From positions 16,882,001-16,946,000 of the forward strand of contig CM059563.1 of NCBI GenBank assembly GCA_030386875.1: a stretch of 64,000 bases of DNA. The letters run 5' to 3'. How positions within the stretch are numbered: position 1 is the first letter of the stretch; each line of letters opens with the position of its first letter. The stretch is from Morinoia aosen. Lineage: Eukaryota; Arthropoda; Malacostraca; Amphipoda; Talitridae. The translations under genes and the position numbers were made by a program. The notes below the pieces were generated by a model that had not been told where the DNA came from, did not search any database, and was given only the letters and a program-made list of their open reading frames with translations. This document shows positions 52,712 through 64,000 of the stretch, in pieces.

Positions 52712-55700
52712 ATTTATACACAGACCGAAAATGCCATAACTCACAAACTGCCATTAGACGCCATCACTGGGATAACCAGTACGTCAAGACACCATTCCCC
52801 TGCATGGTAGGCCATTACAGCCCACTCTACGTGACTACCTCATTCCACCACTGTCTTTTACATCAGGCACCTACAACAACAACTTTCATGCCTTCAAACA
52901 TACTCGAATTACCCTTCTCATCTAAAACAACAATACACCGCATTCCACAATCATCTGCAGCACATCTGGCATACCACTCATTCTCTCCATACTGCTCAAA
53001 CACCTCATTCATGAAATTCTCTCTCTCTCTTCCTCGTACTTACTACATTCCAGCGCTCAATTATCAATTGTTTCCTCCACTCCACTATTACACTGCCGAC
53101 ATGATCTACTATTATTCTCATTCCACCTCCATATGCGTCTGTTCACACTCAATGACTTACAGCTCACAGCAAACAATAGTTTACTTCAAGAACTACCATC
53201 ATAGAACATCTGAAGCTTACCTACTTCCTCTTGCATATACCAGTTAAGTCTGTTATTGAAGGTTATGCTCCTTCCTCTCAAACGCCAATTTTAATAGTCA
53301 TATTTCTTAACAATATGCATACATAGATATGAACACCATTTACTACTCCTACATTACATATGGCTAGCTAAGCTTTCAACCAAAACTTAATTACCACTAA
53401 TTGAACCCTACGATGTTCTGTGGGAATAAATCACACAATATTCATATCGTCCGACTCATTTCAACATTTCATTTACTCATTACACCGACATTCATAATTT
53501 AAAAATAATGCAAAAAACAACGAAATGCTAACCATTATATATCATCAATGCACGCGTCAAATCTAATACTCATACACACATAATATCTTTCTTCTAAAAG
53601 CTAGTGTACATATAAACTAATCAGGTTTTTAGGGTTTAGGAATTCAATTTATGACCTGCAATTCTTTCAACATATCTTATGAACTTTCACTTCAACATTT
53701 CACTTGAAAGCCAGAACGGACGACGATCAAAGTCTCCACTCTGGCGTACAATCACTAGAATGCATACACATTCACACAACGAATGTCATATCAAATTTAC
53801 CCTTCATAAATTCTTACTTGATTAAGAGGCATTACAACTCATTGTAGGGAACTGCAACCTAACACCACCTTAATTCAAATCGCCGATCAAGCACTATAAT
53901 TCTAAATGTGATCTCAACGTAACTGAAATAAAATCGTGGTCTCTTATTATACGTCTTCAGTATACAGTTCTTCGCCGCATCACCATGGACTACTGCTTTT
54001 TTCTCTCGCCCAGCTATAAAATCACACCTAAATCGTATTCAGGAATTCTGCACCTTCCACAACCCCGATTCTCTGCATACTGTTTAACTAACAAAGCCCA
54101 AAAATCTCTTTTCGGTGCTCATACTCACCCTGTTGCAAACCAAGATCACGACCATTTTCTTCTACTATTCTGTCGTAGTGCATATCACATCTATTTTTCC
54201 TATTACACATCTATGTGCTTCGGTTTACACATAAAGCCTTACATACTCTCAACAATAAACCATAAAATATATCTTCATATGACGTATTACTTTTGGCGTA
54301 CAAAGCTAACGTACGTCTTCCTCTCGAGTTTCCCTTTCATTTACAAATCTTCTTTTCAATCTTTCACGCCTACAGCTCATTTACTCTCAAAGTCTTTGCA
54401 TGCAGTGCCCTCATAATTCGCTTACGCGTGTATTATTGTGCTTTCTATCAATTTGCTCTCAGAATTCAAGACATCTCGTATCCTAGCTCAGGCAAAACAT
54501 GCGATTTTACAACAAACCTGAAATATACATGTGTTCATTTTAAACTACAAATTTACTTGCCAATTATCCCTTCCTCTGATGATAATTCCAACTTCTCATA
54601 GTATCCTTTATCCAAAGCATATCATTCTTTCCCCATATTACACACGACAATGAAACACATTTCCGAATCCCTCGCACACATCAATCTGTCTTTTATTGAG
54701 AAAAAGTTTCAACAATTTGAACAGTTTTTTGCCACACATGATACAGCAGTATATTTTCTCTTAAGCCAAGTACAATGTTTATATTTCATTATAGCTACTT
54801 GTGGGACCGAATAACTTCGGCGACTTATAAAACATCCTATCATCAGAACTATTTATCAAGTTTACAGTTATGTTTAACCAAATTTACTTGACCTAGGGCC
54901 ATACAAAAGTCATCATGTTTTCGTGCTTACTTTTACAAAAAAAATAATAGGAGCTAGTTGGGAACAGTAAATTCAAGAGAAACGGTTATGTGCATAAGAT
55001 TTAAATTATTATCATGACAAATTACCTGGAATAAATACGTCGATAACACGATAACTTGGCTTACAATAACTTTGGTGATGCATATATCGATAAAAATAAG
55101 GTTCAATAATCTGTTTGTAGAGCTTTGTAATAACTTTTTCCACGCATCTCAGCACGGATTGTATTCTAATTCTTAGTTCCAATAACGAGATAAGAGTGTT
55201 GTGACCGACATTTTGAATAGTAAGGAAGTATGAAGTCTATTATGTTTCGCGTTAAGTGATCATGATGCCCACTTTCAACATTTAATAATTGTTTCAATTA
55301 TCTGTCGCCATCATTACTTGGTGTTTTACTGGAATTACTTATGCAGACCTTGTATAGATCCAAAGGCCTCAATATTTTGTAACTTTTGAATGAATCACTT
55401 GTGTGAGAATTAAATTCTAATTTCATGACCGCTCCAATGGCTTCTTTTCGGAATTCGACATACATACTTTTCTTTATCCCGTATCGTAGATACGGTGAAA
55501 TGCTTGTTACATAACATTTCTTTAAGGCTTCTTCAAGCACTATATTTTTTACTTCATGGAGAGCTTTAAAGCATTTCCAAAAATTTGTGCTCATATGTAG
55601 TGCGGTACTACTCCACTCTCCAAGGGTTTAGGTAAACTTTAGTGGTCTACTAATTTCTTCTCGTGTGCATCTATTCTAACACCTTATAAGAAAAAGTAAT

Positions 55701-57980
55701 GACGCGCCTTTCCGTTATCAATTTCGACTCCACCCTTGTTTTCATTGCCCATTGCTCATTTATTTAAGTGTCATCCCCATTTCTTGTTAATACTTGACTT
55801 ATCTATCATGCTATTTCTACGTTAAAATAAATGTTCTATCCCTACATTTTATTAAAGGCACTTCGCAGTTCCGGTCGTGACTCAATAATTCAAACAATGT
55901 CTTAAACTCAACACAAAAATTGAGTCCTTTCCTGTAAACTTCCAATTCCAAATGACTCACTTTCACATATATACAACTTATGCTTCCCCATAATCATCAA
56001 TCAGGAAAAGAAATACGAGGCAACGATGTCTCACTCCTCTTCCTTCCCTCATATACCAATTCTTTAAATTGTTTAATCCTCCAATTTTGGAAATACTCAC
56101 ATACAAACTAACAACATTACTCCCACTTGGAACACATTTCCTTCAAAAGGGTACACATGCATCGATATATCTACTTAATTTTCATCTTTCGGCAACAAAA
56201 TAAATACGTATACTCGTTCATCTGATGCCCTCAATTCTTCGATTGTTGCGACATCGCATGCGTAAATTAAAGAATAAGCTAATTTTAATATCTCAGTTAC
56301 GAATTGCATCACTTTTTATATAGCAATTTTCCGTTTTAAAGGATTCAACAAAAACAATTCAGGCTGAGAACATCTAAAAAATATAATAAATCAAGTTACC
56401 TCACAACAAATTCAAAACATACCAAATTAAAAACATCTGCACAAATTCATCGATGTGCTATAAATGGATTTACTTCATCACCTTTTCTATACGTATTCAA
56501 TTCTACTTATACTTCATGTTGCAGCACTGAAAATTAGATATTAATATTATACGACACGTATGCGACAGACAATGTACATTTCAACATTGGTCCTCATTCC
56601 ATTCGGCCATTCTTTTCTCGGATTCCTTCCATTATTTCTCCTTTAATGTATACAAAATAGTTTGTCTTCACCCATGGTCCATGTTCTCTTATTTGACTTT
56701 TAATTTCTTCATTCCATATTGCACCGACAATAATTTGTAAGGTGTCACCTAAAGCATGTTTTCAACTCTGACTTGTAGGACTACCTTCAAAACACATCTA
56801 TACACTTCATTGGCTTCATACATAAACATAATTTCCTTCAATAAACACCTCTACAGTAAATGTATTTCGTTCGGCAAAAACTTTCTTGTTCTTAATTTCT
56901 CATCAGAATACAAACATTTAACATCCAAATGAAACATGCATGAAATAGCTGATGAATTGAAAAACATTTCTCAAACGGAAAATTACTTATCTTAAATGGT
57001 TCACATTTTATACTTCAAGACTTACAATAAGTATTCAATCACATGTCATTTCATACAATAACTAAAACTTAAATTCTTCCTCATTAACATGTACATCGTT
57101 CTCATATGTTCATTTTCCATTGCATTGAAATTCAAACTTTTTGCATACCCTTAACGATTGCTTGCTACTCAAATACTTTCCTACATTATAGGAATACATA
57201 AAAGGCAATTTCTTGAGATATTACTTTAAAAATGAAAAAAAAAAGATTGACGAGAAAGTTGGTCACTGTAAACCACTTACTTCATTCTAATTATTAAATA
57301 AATAGCGCTAGGGAAAATAAAATGAACTGAACTAATAAATAAAACCGCAGTCTAATAAAAATATAAACCAAATAAAGTTCTATCTGACGACTGCAATTAC
57401 TAGCACACAAACAAGTCACACAACGCATGTAGCCCTATCAAACCATACACACGCACGCGCGCGTACATATGTCTTATGGTACAAAAAAATACATACATAC
57501 CCAACAAGCACACACAAAAAAAGTACAAATGCAATTATAATGCACATTCTTCAGTTGATCCATGATGTTTATTTAGTAATGGTTCATTCGTGATTAAATG
57601 TACTGATTCTGGAATACCCAACTTTTTCCATTACAGGCTTTGCATATGGCAGTGGAATAAGATAATTATAAATATTTATGAAAACTATTGCAATGATCTC
57701 TTATGCTGGATTAATGACGGAGAAATTAACAAACTGAGGTTTGTCCCACTCCGCAGTGTCTACGGATCTCACCGAAACTATGCCTTAAAAACTTCTTGTT
57801 CGAAATAACGCGTAATTTATAAAACTATTTCATTACTAGCACACAATTACTTACCTGATTCCCATAATTTCTTACATGATAAGCTTTTATGGATAACATA
57901 AAGCAAGGTTCCTACTAACATAACTCCCCAACATACTACAAAAAACTACCTCCAGTCGAAAACATTTCATACACAAATGA
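52712..57980 (+). repeat. Specific part of 8-kb repeat, copy 2
   Basis: It is homologous to 44691-50640 and about 0.7 kb shorter, of which 526 bp is the MITE present only in copy 1. Alignment ends at about 57980, exactly where copy 1 passes into the next GC island; here sequence of a different kind begins. The 220-codon frame at 52585-53247 lies across its left edge. No gene is supported. Confidence 0.82.
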
Positions 57981-58084
57981 AAGATATCCGCGATTTAGTG
58001 TCTTGAAAAATAGTTTCCAAATCTGGACACAGTTTTAAGGAGAACAACCCACCGATTTTTTCCTTTTTTAGCTTATTCATTCGT

Positions 58085-58290
58085 TTAAAATTTGGCCAGT
58101 AGACATATTTGTTTAAAACAACCTATTTTATTCTTGTAAATTTTTCGATTTAGGCCTTTTTTTCATATGCGGAAACTGATTTTTTGGTACATTTATTTGG
58201 CTATTGAAATAGAATATAAATCATTGGGTTCTTATGCTAAAACAAAACCAAAGACAATTTGAGAATCCTTGAAGCATTTATAACAAAAGT
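58085..58290 (+). repeat. Dispersed repeat flanking inverted-repeat cluster, copy 1
   Basis: It shares with 61327-61540 the ordered blocks TTTGGCCAGTA, GATTTAG, TTATGCTAAAACA, ACCAAAGAC and GAATCCTTGAAGCA. The two copies are the left flanks of neighbouring inverted-repeat elements. Confidence 0.65.
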
Positions 58291-58574
58291 ATGGTCGATA
58301 ATTTCACCATTTAAAATCTTTCTTGTGATACGAGATATTTTATCATCACACCAAAACAACATGATTTCTGTGTTTTGGGCTGGATAATTTTTGTTTTCCA
58401 AATTTGAAAGCTTGCTAGAGCATACTGTACTTTTGTTGGAAATGTTTCGAATATTCTAATACTGTCTTTGCTTTTTCCTACTTCAAAAACTCACTGACTT
58501 CTATTCTTTTGAATGTCTAATATATGATTTATCAGGAGAGCCCAAAAACAAACAAATTTTTGTTGAATTTTAAT

Positions 58575-60075
58575 ATTGACCATTTTGGTTAATGTGAAAG
58601 AGATGCAACTAATCATGGTAAATGTGTAGCGTTGGTCAGTCATTGATTTTTGAGTTTTTAGTGCCTAAACAAAGTTAATTAGATCAAAATAAACAAGTTT
58701 TCATCTATGCACTTTCCGTCGTAAATGAGTATTTCACGAGTTATGGCGGTAAGTTTACTTTCGTCTTTGATGACGAATGCGCTCGAATAAACAGCTACTC
58801 ATCGATTTTCATATTTTTCTTCCTTGAATCATGGTAATAACATCGAAATAAACAACTTTTCTTCTATACACTTTTTCCGTCAAATTTAACGAGGTATAGC
58901 GGTAGGTTTGGTGGTAAATCTGAAGGAGATCACAGTTGTCGATTTTGTAAATTTCGATGCCTTAGCATAGTTTATTAGATCGAAATAAACAAGTTTTCTT
59001 CTATGCACTTTTTGTCTCAAATGAGTATTTTATTAGTTATAGCGGTAAATGATTTACCGCAACTCCAGTCTTTGAAGCGGAAAGAAATTCTTGGATCGAG
59101 CTGTATGGCAATACTGCAATGGCGTCTCGCTTCCAGCGCTCTGTCTTGAAAAACGAAACCAAACCTACCGCTATACCTCGTTAAATACTCATTTGACGAA
59201 AAAAGTTGTTTATTTCGATGTTATTACCATGTTTCAAGCAATAAAAATTCAAAAATCGATGAGTAGCTGTTTATTCGAGCGCATTCGTCATCAATGAGGA
59301 AACTAAACTTACCCCTATAAATCGTAAAATAATCATTTGAGACAAAAACAGAATCGAAAAAAAATTGTTTATTTGGATTCAATTCATTAGGTTCAGGCTA
59401 CAAAAAGTGGAAAATCGACAACTGTCATCTCCTTCAGATTTACCGCTTTGGTTTCGTCTATGATGACGATCAGGCTAGAAGCAAGACGGCATTGCAGTGT
59501 TTCCGTCCGACGTGCTGTTTCAATTAGTTCACGCTTCAAACACTGGAGTTGCGGTCACTAATTTACCGCTATAACTTGTAAAATATTCATTTACGACGGA
59601 AAGTGCATAGAAGAAAACTTGTTTATTTTGATCTAATTAACTACGATTAGACACCGAAAAGTGGAAAATCGATTACTGACCAACGCTACACATTTACCCT
59701 AATCATATTTCGATCCATTTCTGCGTAAAACGTATCAATTACATTAAAATAATCAACTTTTCTTACATGGACTTTTTGAGGCAAATGAGTATTTTATGTG
59801 GTATAGCGGTAGGTTTGGTTTACTCTTTGGTGACCACCACGCTCAAAGAAACACGGCATTGCAGTGATGCTGTCCCACAAGTGGCTTGAATTACTTCTCG
59901 CTTCAAACACTCGAGTTGCCGTCAGTCATTTACCGCTATACCTTGTGAAATACCCATTTGCCCCAAAACTGCATAGATGAAAATTTGTTTCTTTCATTGT
60001 AATTACCATGATACAGGCAAAACAATTTTGGAATTAAATTCGTTGCATCTCCTTCACATTAACCCATTTTCTAAA
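58575..60075. mobile_element. Foldback-like inverted-repeat cluster 1
   Basis: Outer arms: GGTTAATGTGAAAGAGATGC near 58588 is mirrored by GCATCTCCTTCACATTAACC near 60045. Inner arms: 58610-58775 pairs with about 59560-59705 (GTAAATGTGTAGCGTTGGTC mirrored near 59680). A module with TTTACCGCTATAA plus AAACTTGTTTATT occurs about eight times in alternating orientation (near 58755, 58905, 59036, 59170, 59310, 59565, 59800 and 59930). Segments 59440-59620 and 59820-59990 are direct repeats. No transposase is visible, so the element is nonautonomous or a nest of such elements. Confidence 0.65.
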
Positions 60076-61326
60076 CGGAAAATTATCAAATATTAAACTG
60101 AACTGATTATCTAACAACTTTGAAAATATGCGCGTAATTAATTTTATAAGCGTCCAAACTTACTCAGTGCCAGTGATCTTACATCTAAAAATCATATCTT
60201 AGTGAAAAATACTCATTTCTGTGAGTTGCAAACTGCTACCAACTGTCGCAAACGACTTTTCTCGACGACCTTTACAAATTGATCATATTTTTTCACTTGA
60301 AAAATCTTACGCACCTCGGTAAAATTGGGATGGTTTAACTGTTGTCGTGCCAAAGTCAACTCCCCCTCATAACTAGAGAGTAGTGTTGCTATATGATGTT
60401 CTGTTGCTGTATTTTTTTCTTTCCCGCTGCTAAAACCTTCATAATTATTCCATGTTCAATATTCAGTTCCTATTTCATGTCAGTATTAAATAGTGAACAA
60501 AGGTCTTCCTGTGAGATAATATCAATATCAATATAATATGTGACATATACCAATATAAGTATTCATATTGATATATATATATATATCAATATAAAGGCTG
60601 TGACATATATCAATATCTTTCAGGAGCCATTTCTTCTTTATACTACAATACATTTTATACATCTTAGATTTACGATTATGGCTAAGTACTGAAACGTATA
60701 TCGTCTGCGAAGGTAGACCGAGCTTCTATACAGTTAAGATGGAGATATTATTTCATTTCACTTATTTTTGTAAGATATATATTCTTCAGTAATTATGTTT
60801 ACCTTTCACCCGTATAATGCACTTTGTAATGTTAAACACGTCCCTATATATTGCAAAATATAGTTCTCAGTAAGTTGTGTTTGGATTAAAAATTCTAACA
60901 CAAAACCTGTTCGGATCAAAATTCTTGTTTGATTCATGTTTGATATCGATGAAATGATGTTATTAAAGTGCTCCATTTCTAGAGCAATCAATTCCAACAA
61001 TACATGTTGTCCATAAAGCGACATCACAGAACAAGAAAGCAACTGTTCAAGAATATTCTTGAGCCCTGCAACAGTTATTCACAGCAAAAGTTACTGATTT
61101 ATGAAGATTGTTTCTAGACACACGCGGTTTATGTTCCATATTTGATGAATTACCCTACCTGAATCCTGTTTCCATCTTTTCTTTTCATCTACAAATAATC
61201 TGCACACATGCTGTCATATTTTCCATCTACATTTCACTATCACATGTACAAAATTACTCTCATGAATTACATACAAACAATTTCTTTGATTTGAATCAAC
61301 CACCAATTTTCAGATTTTGTTCCCAT
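60076..61326. other. Non-genic spacer with AT palindrome
   Basis: A+T-rich sequence without a supported gene. The only clear structure is a perfect 28-bp palindrome at 60565-60592 (ATATTGATATATATATATAT and onward), flanked by two variants of TGTGACATATANCAATAT near 60539 and 60599. This is probably a microsatellite-derived hairpin. Confidence 0.6.
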
Positions 61327-61540
61327 TCATTTGACATTTGGCCAGTATATGTATTTGTTAAAAAATAAACATATTTCATTTGTGTACATTCATTGATTTA
61401 GACACAATTTCCTAATATATGAAATCTTATATTCATGTGATTTTTTATGGCTAGTTCAAAACAATAGAAGTCATTCGGTTTTTATGCTAAAACATAACCA
61501 AAGACTGTTTTTGAATCCTTGAAGCAGTGCTATCAAAAGT
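61327..61540 (+). repeat. Dispersed repeat flanking inverted-repeat cluster, copy 2
   Basis: Paralogue of 58085-58290, about 3.2 kb downstream in the same orientation, with numerous substitutions. Confidence 0.65.
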
Positions 61541-61564
61541 ACAGGAGAAAATTGGGTAAATATT

Positions 61565-62325
61565 GAGGAGTTGACCATAATTGATTTTACACTTTTGGAT
61601 GCCTAAATATTGTTAATGATATCCAAATAAACAAGTTTTCTTATATGCACTTTCTGTCGCCAATGAATATTTTAAAAGTTATAGCGGTAAATGAGTTACC
61701 AGAAATCCAATGTTTGAGGCGGGAAAAAATATATAACGGGAGCAAACCCTCTATGACAAACGGAAAGAGGTTGGGTCGTGAGGGGGAGCCACAGTTCAGC
61801 TAGTGAAAATTATAAATAAAGTGAAATTCTACTATGCATAAACATAGTTCATGAGATGACAAGTTATATTGGCGATGCGAATTAGATTACGTTTCAGTTA
61901 ACGGGCAAGTCCATTCGAGTCTTCGACCATGTCGTCGACCATTTTGGGGTCTTCCCCTTCTTTTTGGTGCGCTTGCAGACACTCGATCATTCGACGTAAT
62001 GGGTCGGTTACAACCTTTATTTTTAATTTTCACTAGAAGAACTGTGGCTACCCCTCACAACCCAACCTCTTCACGTTTGTAATGGGCTGTTACCTTCCGT
62101 TATTCCTTCAATTACGCACGATCTCTGCGAAAGTCAACTTCAAAGTTGAATAGTTAATTACTTCCTGCTACAAACACTAGAGTTGCGGTAAGTAATTCAT
62201 TCCTATAACTCGTTCAATAATTATTTCCGGCGGAAAGTGCATACAAGAAAAGTTGTTCATTTACACATAATTAACTATGTTTAGGCACCCAAAAGTTCAA
62301 AATTAATTATGGTCAACTCCTCGAC
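61565..62325. mobile_element. Foldback-like element 2 with cargo
   Basis: Left arm about 61565-61821 and right arm about 62016-62325 are reverse complements with substitutions. GAGGAGTTGACCATAATT at the left end mirrors AATTATGGTCAACTCCTC at the right end, and both inner ends read CTAGTGAAAATT(A)-ATAAAG. The arms contain the same TTTACCGCTATAA-type module as cluster 1. The 194-bp loop is GC-richer and coding-like. No transposase is visible. Confidence 0.7.
61898..62014 (-). pseudogene. Exon-like fragment inside foldback element 2
   Basis: Read on the minus strand, 38 sense codons end in TAA: VVTDPLRRMIECLQ, then AHQKEGEDPKMVDDMV, then EDSNGLAR. The composition (many D, E, K and M residues, no low-complexity repeats) and GC content are unlike the surrounding DNA. 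It begins immediately after ATAAAG at the arm boundary, so it may be the last exon of a host gene captured between the arms. I do not recognise the protein. Upstream in frame a TGA lies 5 codons before V1, so it is not a complete gene here. Confidence 0.4.
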
Positions 62326-62456
62326 ATATACCACAAATGTTACTTTATGAAAATATTTCTGCAACAAAATTTTCTTATGAGTTCAGCTGCCTTCAGACCC
62401 CCTCTGGACCCCCTGTAGGGGTTCTAGCAGTCAATGTGATGCGTTCTTGAATGAAA

Positions 62457-63366
62457 GGAAATAGGAATTGTATTCCCAACAATCACCAAAGGAACCCATT
62501 TAAGAACGTTTTACATGAATGACATTCTGCTTGCTGATGCGTTCTTTTTGAATTATTCAGCTTTGAAATTATACATAAAATCCCTTTCCCATGCAAAATG
62601 TGCAACAGAGAGAACGACCGGGTTGGTTCAGGAAAATCAAAGTTCGGATCATGAGGTGTTAAAGTTTTCGCCAGAACTGTGTAGAAATCGAAGAATGATA
62701 GAAATTGGTAATAACATAATAAGAAATATTGTTATCAGTTAATAACACAAAAAACTTAACGTAAAATTTCTCGTATTTGGTGCTTTCGACGTTTTTTTAG
62801 CCGTCATCATTACGTCGTCACCTTCACAGTCTGCTCATAGATGGCACCACTTGGTACCGTCACCTTTACAGGCAGCTCATAGATGGCACCACTTGGTACC
62901 GTCACCTTTACACGCAGCTCATAGATGGCACCACTTGGTACCGTCACCTTTACACGCAGCTCATAGATGGCACCAATTGGTACCGTCACCTTAACAGTCA
63001 GCTCATAGATAGTGCCACTTGGTACGGCCACCGCCATCATGGAGCACATGCAATCATATTTGTTAACATGACCTTTATGGCTTGCTTTCAATCTTTACTT
63101 ATAATTTCCACTAGAAAAACTGTGGCTTACCCTCATGACCCAACATCTTTACGTTTGTAATAGGGGGTTAGCTTCCGTTATTAATTCAATTAGCTTCCAT
63201 TATTAATATAATTACGCATGGCGCGCCCACTTACTTGCTACGCGAAAGCCAAGTTCAAAGTTGAATAATTCTAAAATAAAGCATCAGCGAGCAGAATGTC
63301 ATTCATGTAAAACATTATTAAATGGGTTCCTTTACTGATTTTTGGGGAATGAAATTACCATTTTCT
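62457..63366. mobile_element. Inverted-repeat element 3 enclosing a minisatellite
   Basis: Arms at about 62457-62570 and 63251-63366: AAAGGAACCCATTTAAGAAC at 62488 is mirrored by the sequence ending GGGTTCCTTT at 63332, and TTACATGAATGACATTCTGC is mirrored exactly near 63292. Part of the inside (63105-63250) is a diverged copy of the right arm of element 2 (CTAGAAAAACTGTGGC, TTCCGTTATT, TTCAAAGTTGAATA), so the elements are related or nested. Confidence 0.65.
62816..63025 (-). repeat. 42-bp minisatellite, 5 copies, in frame
   Basis: Five head-to-tail 42-bp units start at 62816, 62858, 62900, 62942 and 62984. On the minus strand each encodes the 14-residue unit VPSGAIYELRVKVT with small variations, in a frame open from 63091 to 62810 with a TTG rather than ATG first codon. 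The central units are almost identical. It may be a fragment of a repeat-containing protein gene or a fortuitously open minisatellite. No known domain is recognised. Confidence 0.8.
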
Positions 63367-63987
63367 TTGATCCCATCATGCTTCACATTGACCGCTCTAG
63401 CCTCCCTCAGGCCATAACATTTTACAGCACAATGGCAAATCAGCTAAGGAACCAATTTCTCAAAAAAATAATTATCAGTCATCCAAAGCCTGGAAGCCTA
63501 ATTTGCGCTTGGTTGTCCTTCTCGATGAACATTTCTTTCAAGTTGAGGGTAAACAGTAATGCATGTTGTGGTGAACTCAAATATAAACTTGTAAATTAGT
63601 GATGCAAATAATGTATTCTTACAATGTATGTTTTCATTGACACTTCATTTTTGCAGGGGATGGAAAATACTCAAAACAAATGCATACCTATGATAAAAAT
63701 CAGTATTCCAAGGACATACGTTCAATCCAACTACTTCAACATTGCAAGGCTCCACATAACAATTTCTATGTAAGTTTGAAATTTATATGATTAAGAATAT
63801 AACTCATGATTTGAAGTATTTCTGTGTTATGGAAATGTTCTCAAAATAGTTTCCTTCATAACTATATATCCTACAAAGAGGAGCAAATAATACAATTACA
63901 ATATTCTTACTGATCTCTTACAATTTCTTAAAATGCAAAATCTCTGGTAAATGTAAAGGAGAAGACAATAATAAAAATCCACTTTTC
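63367..63987. other. Unassigned sequence
   Basis: A+T-rich sequence. A short open frame overlaps its left part, but it runs out of the inverted repeat and shows no domain. Nothing else is supported. Confidence 0.5.
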
Positions 63988-64000
63988 AGTGCCTAAACAT
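63988..64000 (+). repeat. Start of a further foldback arm, cut by the window end
   Basis: CAGTGCCTAAACAT matches the beginning of the arm at 58660 (TAGTGCCTAAACAAAG) and the mirrored ATGTTTAGGCACC near 62277. It is too short to be certain. Confidence 0.3.

Noticed and set aside
52585..53247. 220-codon frame, the longest in the window, with a 147-codon counterpart at 44792-45235
   Set aside because: Differences between copies are spread evenly over codon positions and are mostly replacements, there is no recognisable domain, and composition follows the G-poor strand.

Overview
The window looks like A+T-rich nuclear DNA from a eukaryote, and an arthropod is plausible. The evidence is the absence of long coding frames, CA microsatellites, kilobase-scale tandem repeats, a miniature inverted-repeat transposon and degenerate CCTAA (TTAGG-type) tracts. 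The lineage call is an inference and is weak. I see no convincing protein-coding gene, rRNA or tRNA. The longest open frames (up to 220 codons) do not behave like genes when repeat copies are compared. Layout, 1-41007: a macrosatellite of seven tandem monomers of 5.78 to 6.0 kb. The first six form a higher-order repeat. Monomers 1/4, 2/5 and 3/6 are the closest pairs over most of their length, so a trimer of about 17.5 kb is present twice (1-17497 and 17498-35009). A seventh, mosaic monomer (35010-41007) and a partial eighth (from 41008) follow. Each complete monomer carries, in order: a degenerate CCTAA tract; a GC-rich island with a 13-bp hairpin; a middle module in one of two versions; a 3' module with a 169-codon frame that is usually interrupted; a GC-rich segment with a perfect GTAAGT donor-like site, preceded in monomers 1-5 by a TATA-like box; and a CA-rich tract. 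Layout, 41008-57980: the eighth monomer keeps its first 3.7 kb and then runs into unrelated DNA. A second tandem repeat of about 8 kb begins at the GC island, with two copies, about 42385-50640 and 50641-57980. It shares about 2.1-2.3 kb with the macrosatellite and adds 5.3-5.9 kb of its own. One copy holds a 526-bp MITE at 45628-46153, and the other copy preserves the matching empty site. Layout, 57981-64000: a different landscape of inverted-repeat (foldback-like) elements built from a module containing TTTACCGCTATAA, at 58575-60075, 61565-62325 and 62457-63366. Two of them enclose foreign-looking cargo: a 39-codon, exon-like segment (61898-62014, minus strand) and an in-frame 42-bp minisatellite (62816-63025). 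Taken together, the most interesting object is the macrosatellite. Its nine GC-island hairpins show a compensatory base-pair change, and its TATA/donor module recurs once per monomer. Either could be a functional element of a tandemly repeated noncoding locus, though this cannot be shown from sequence alone.
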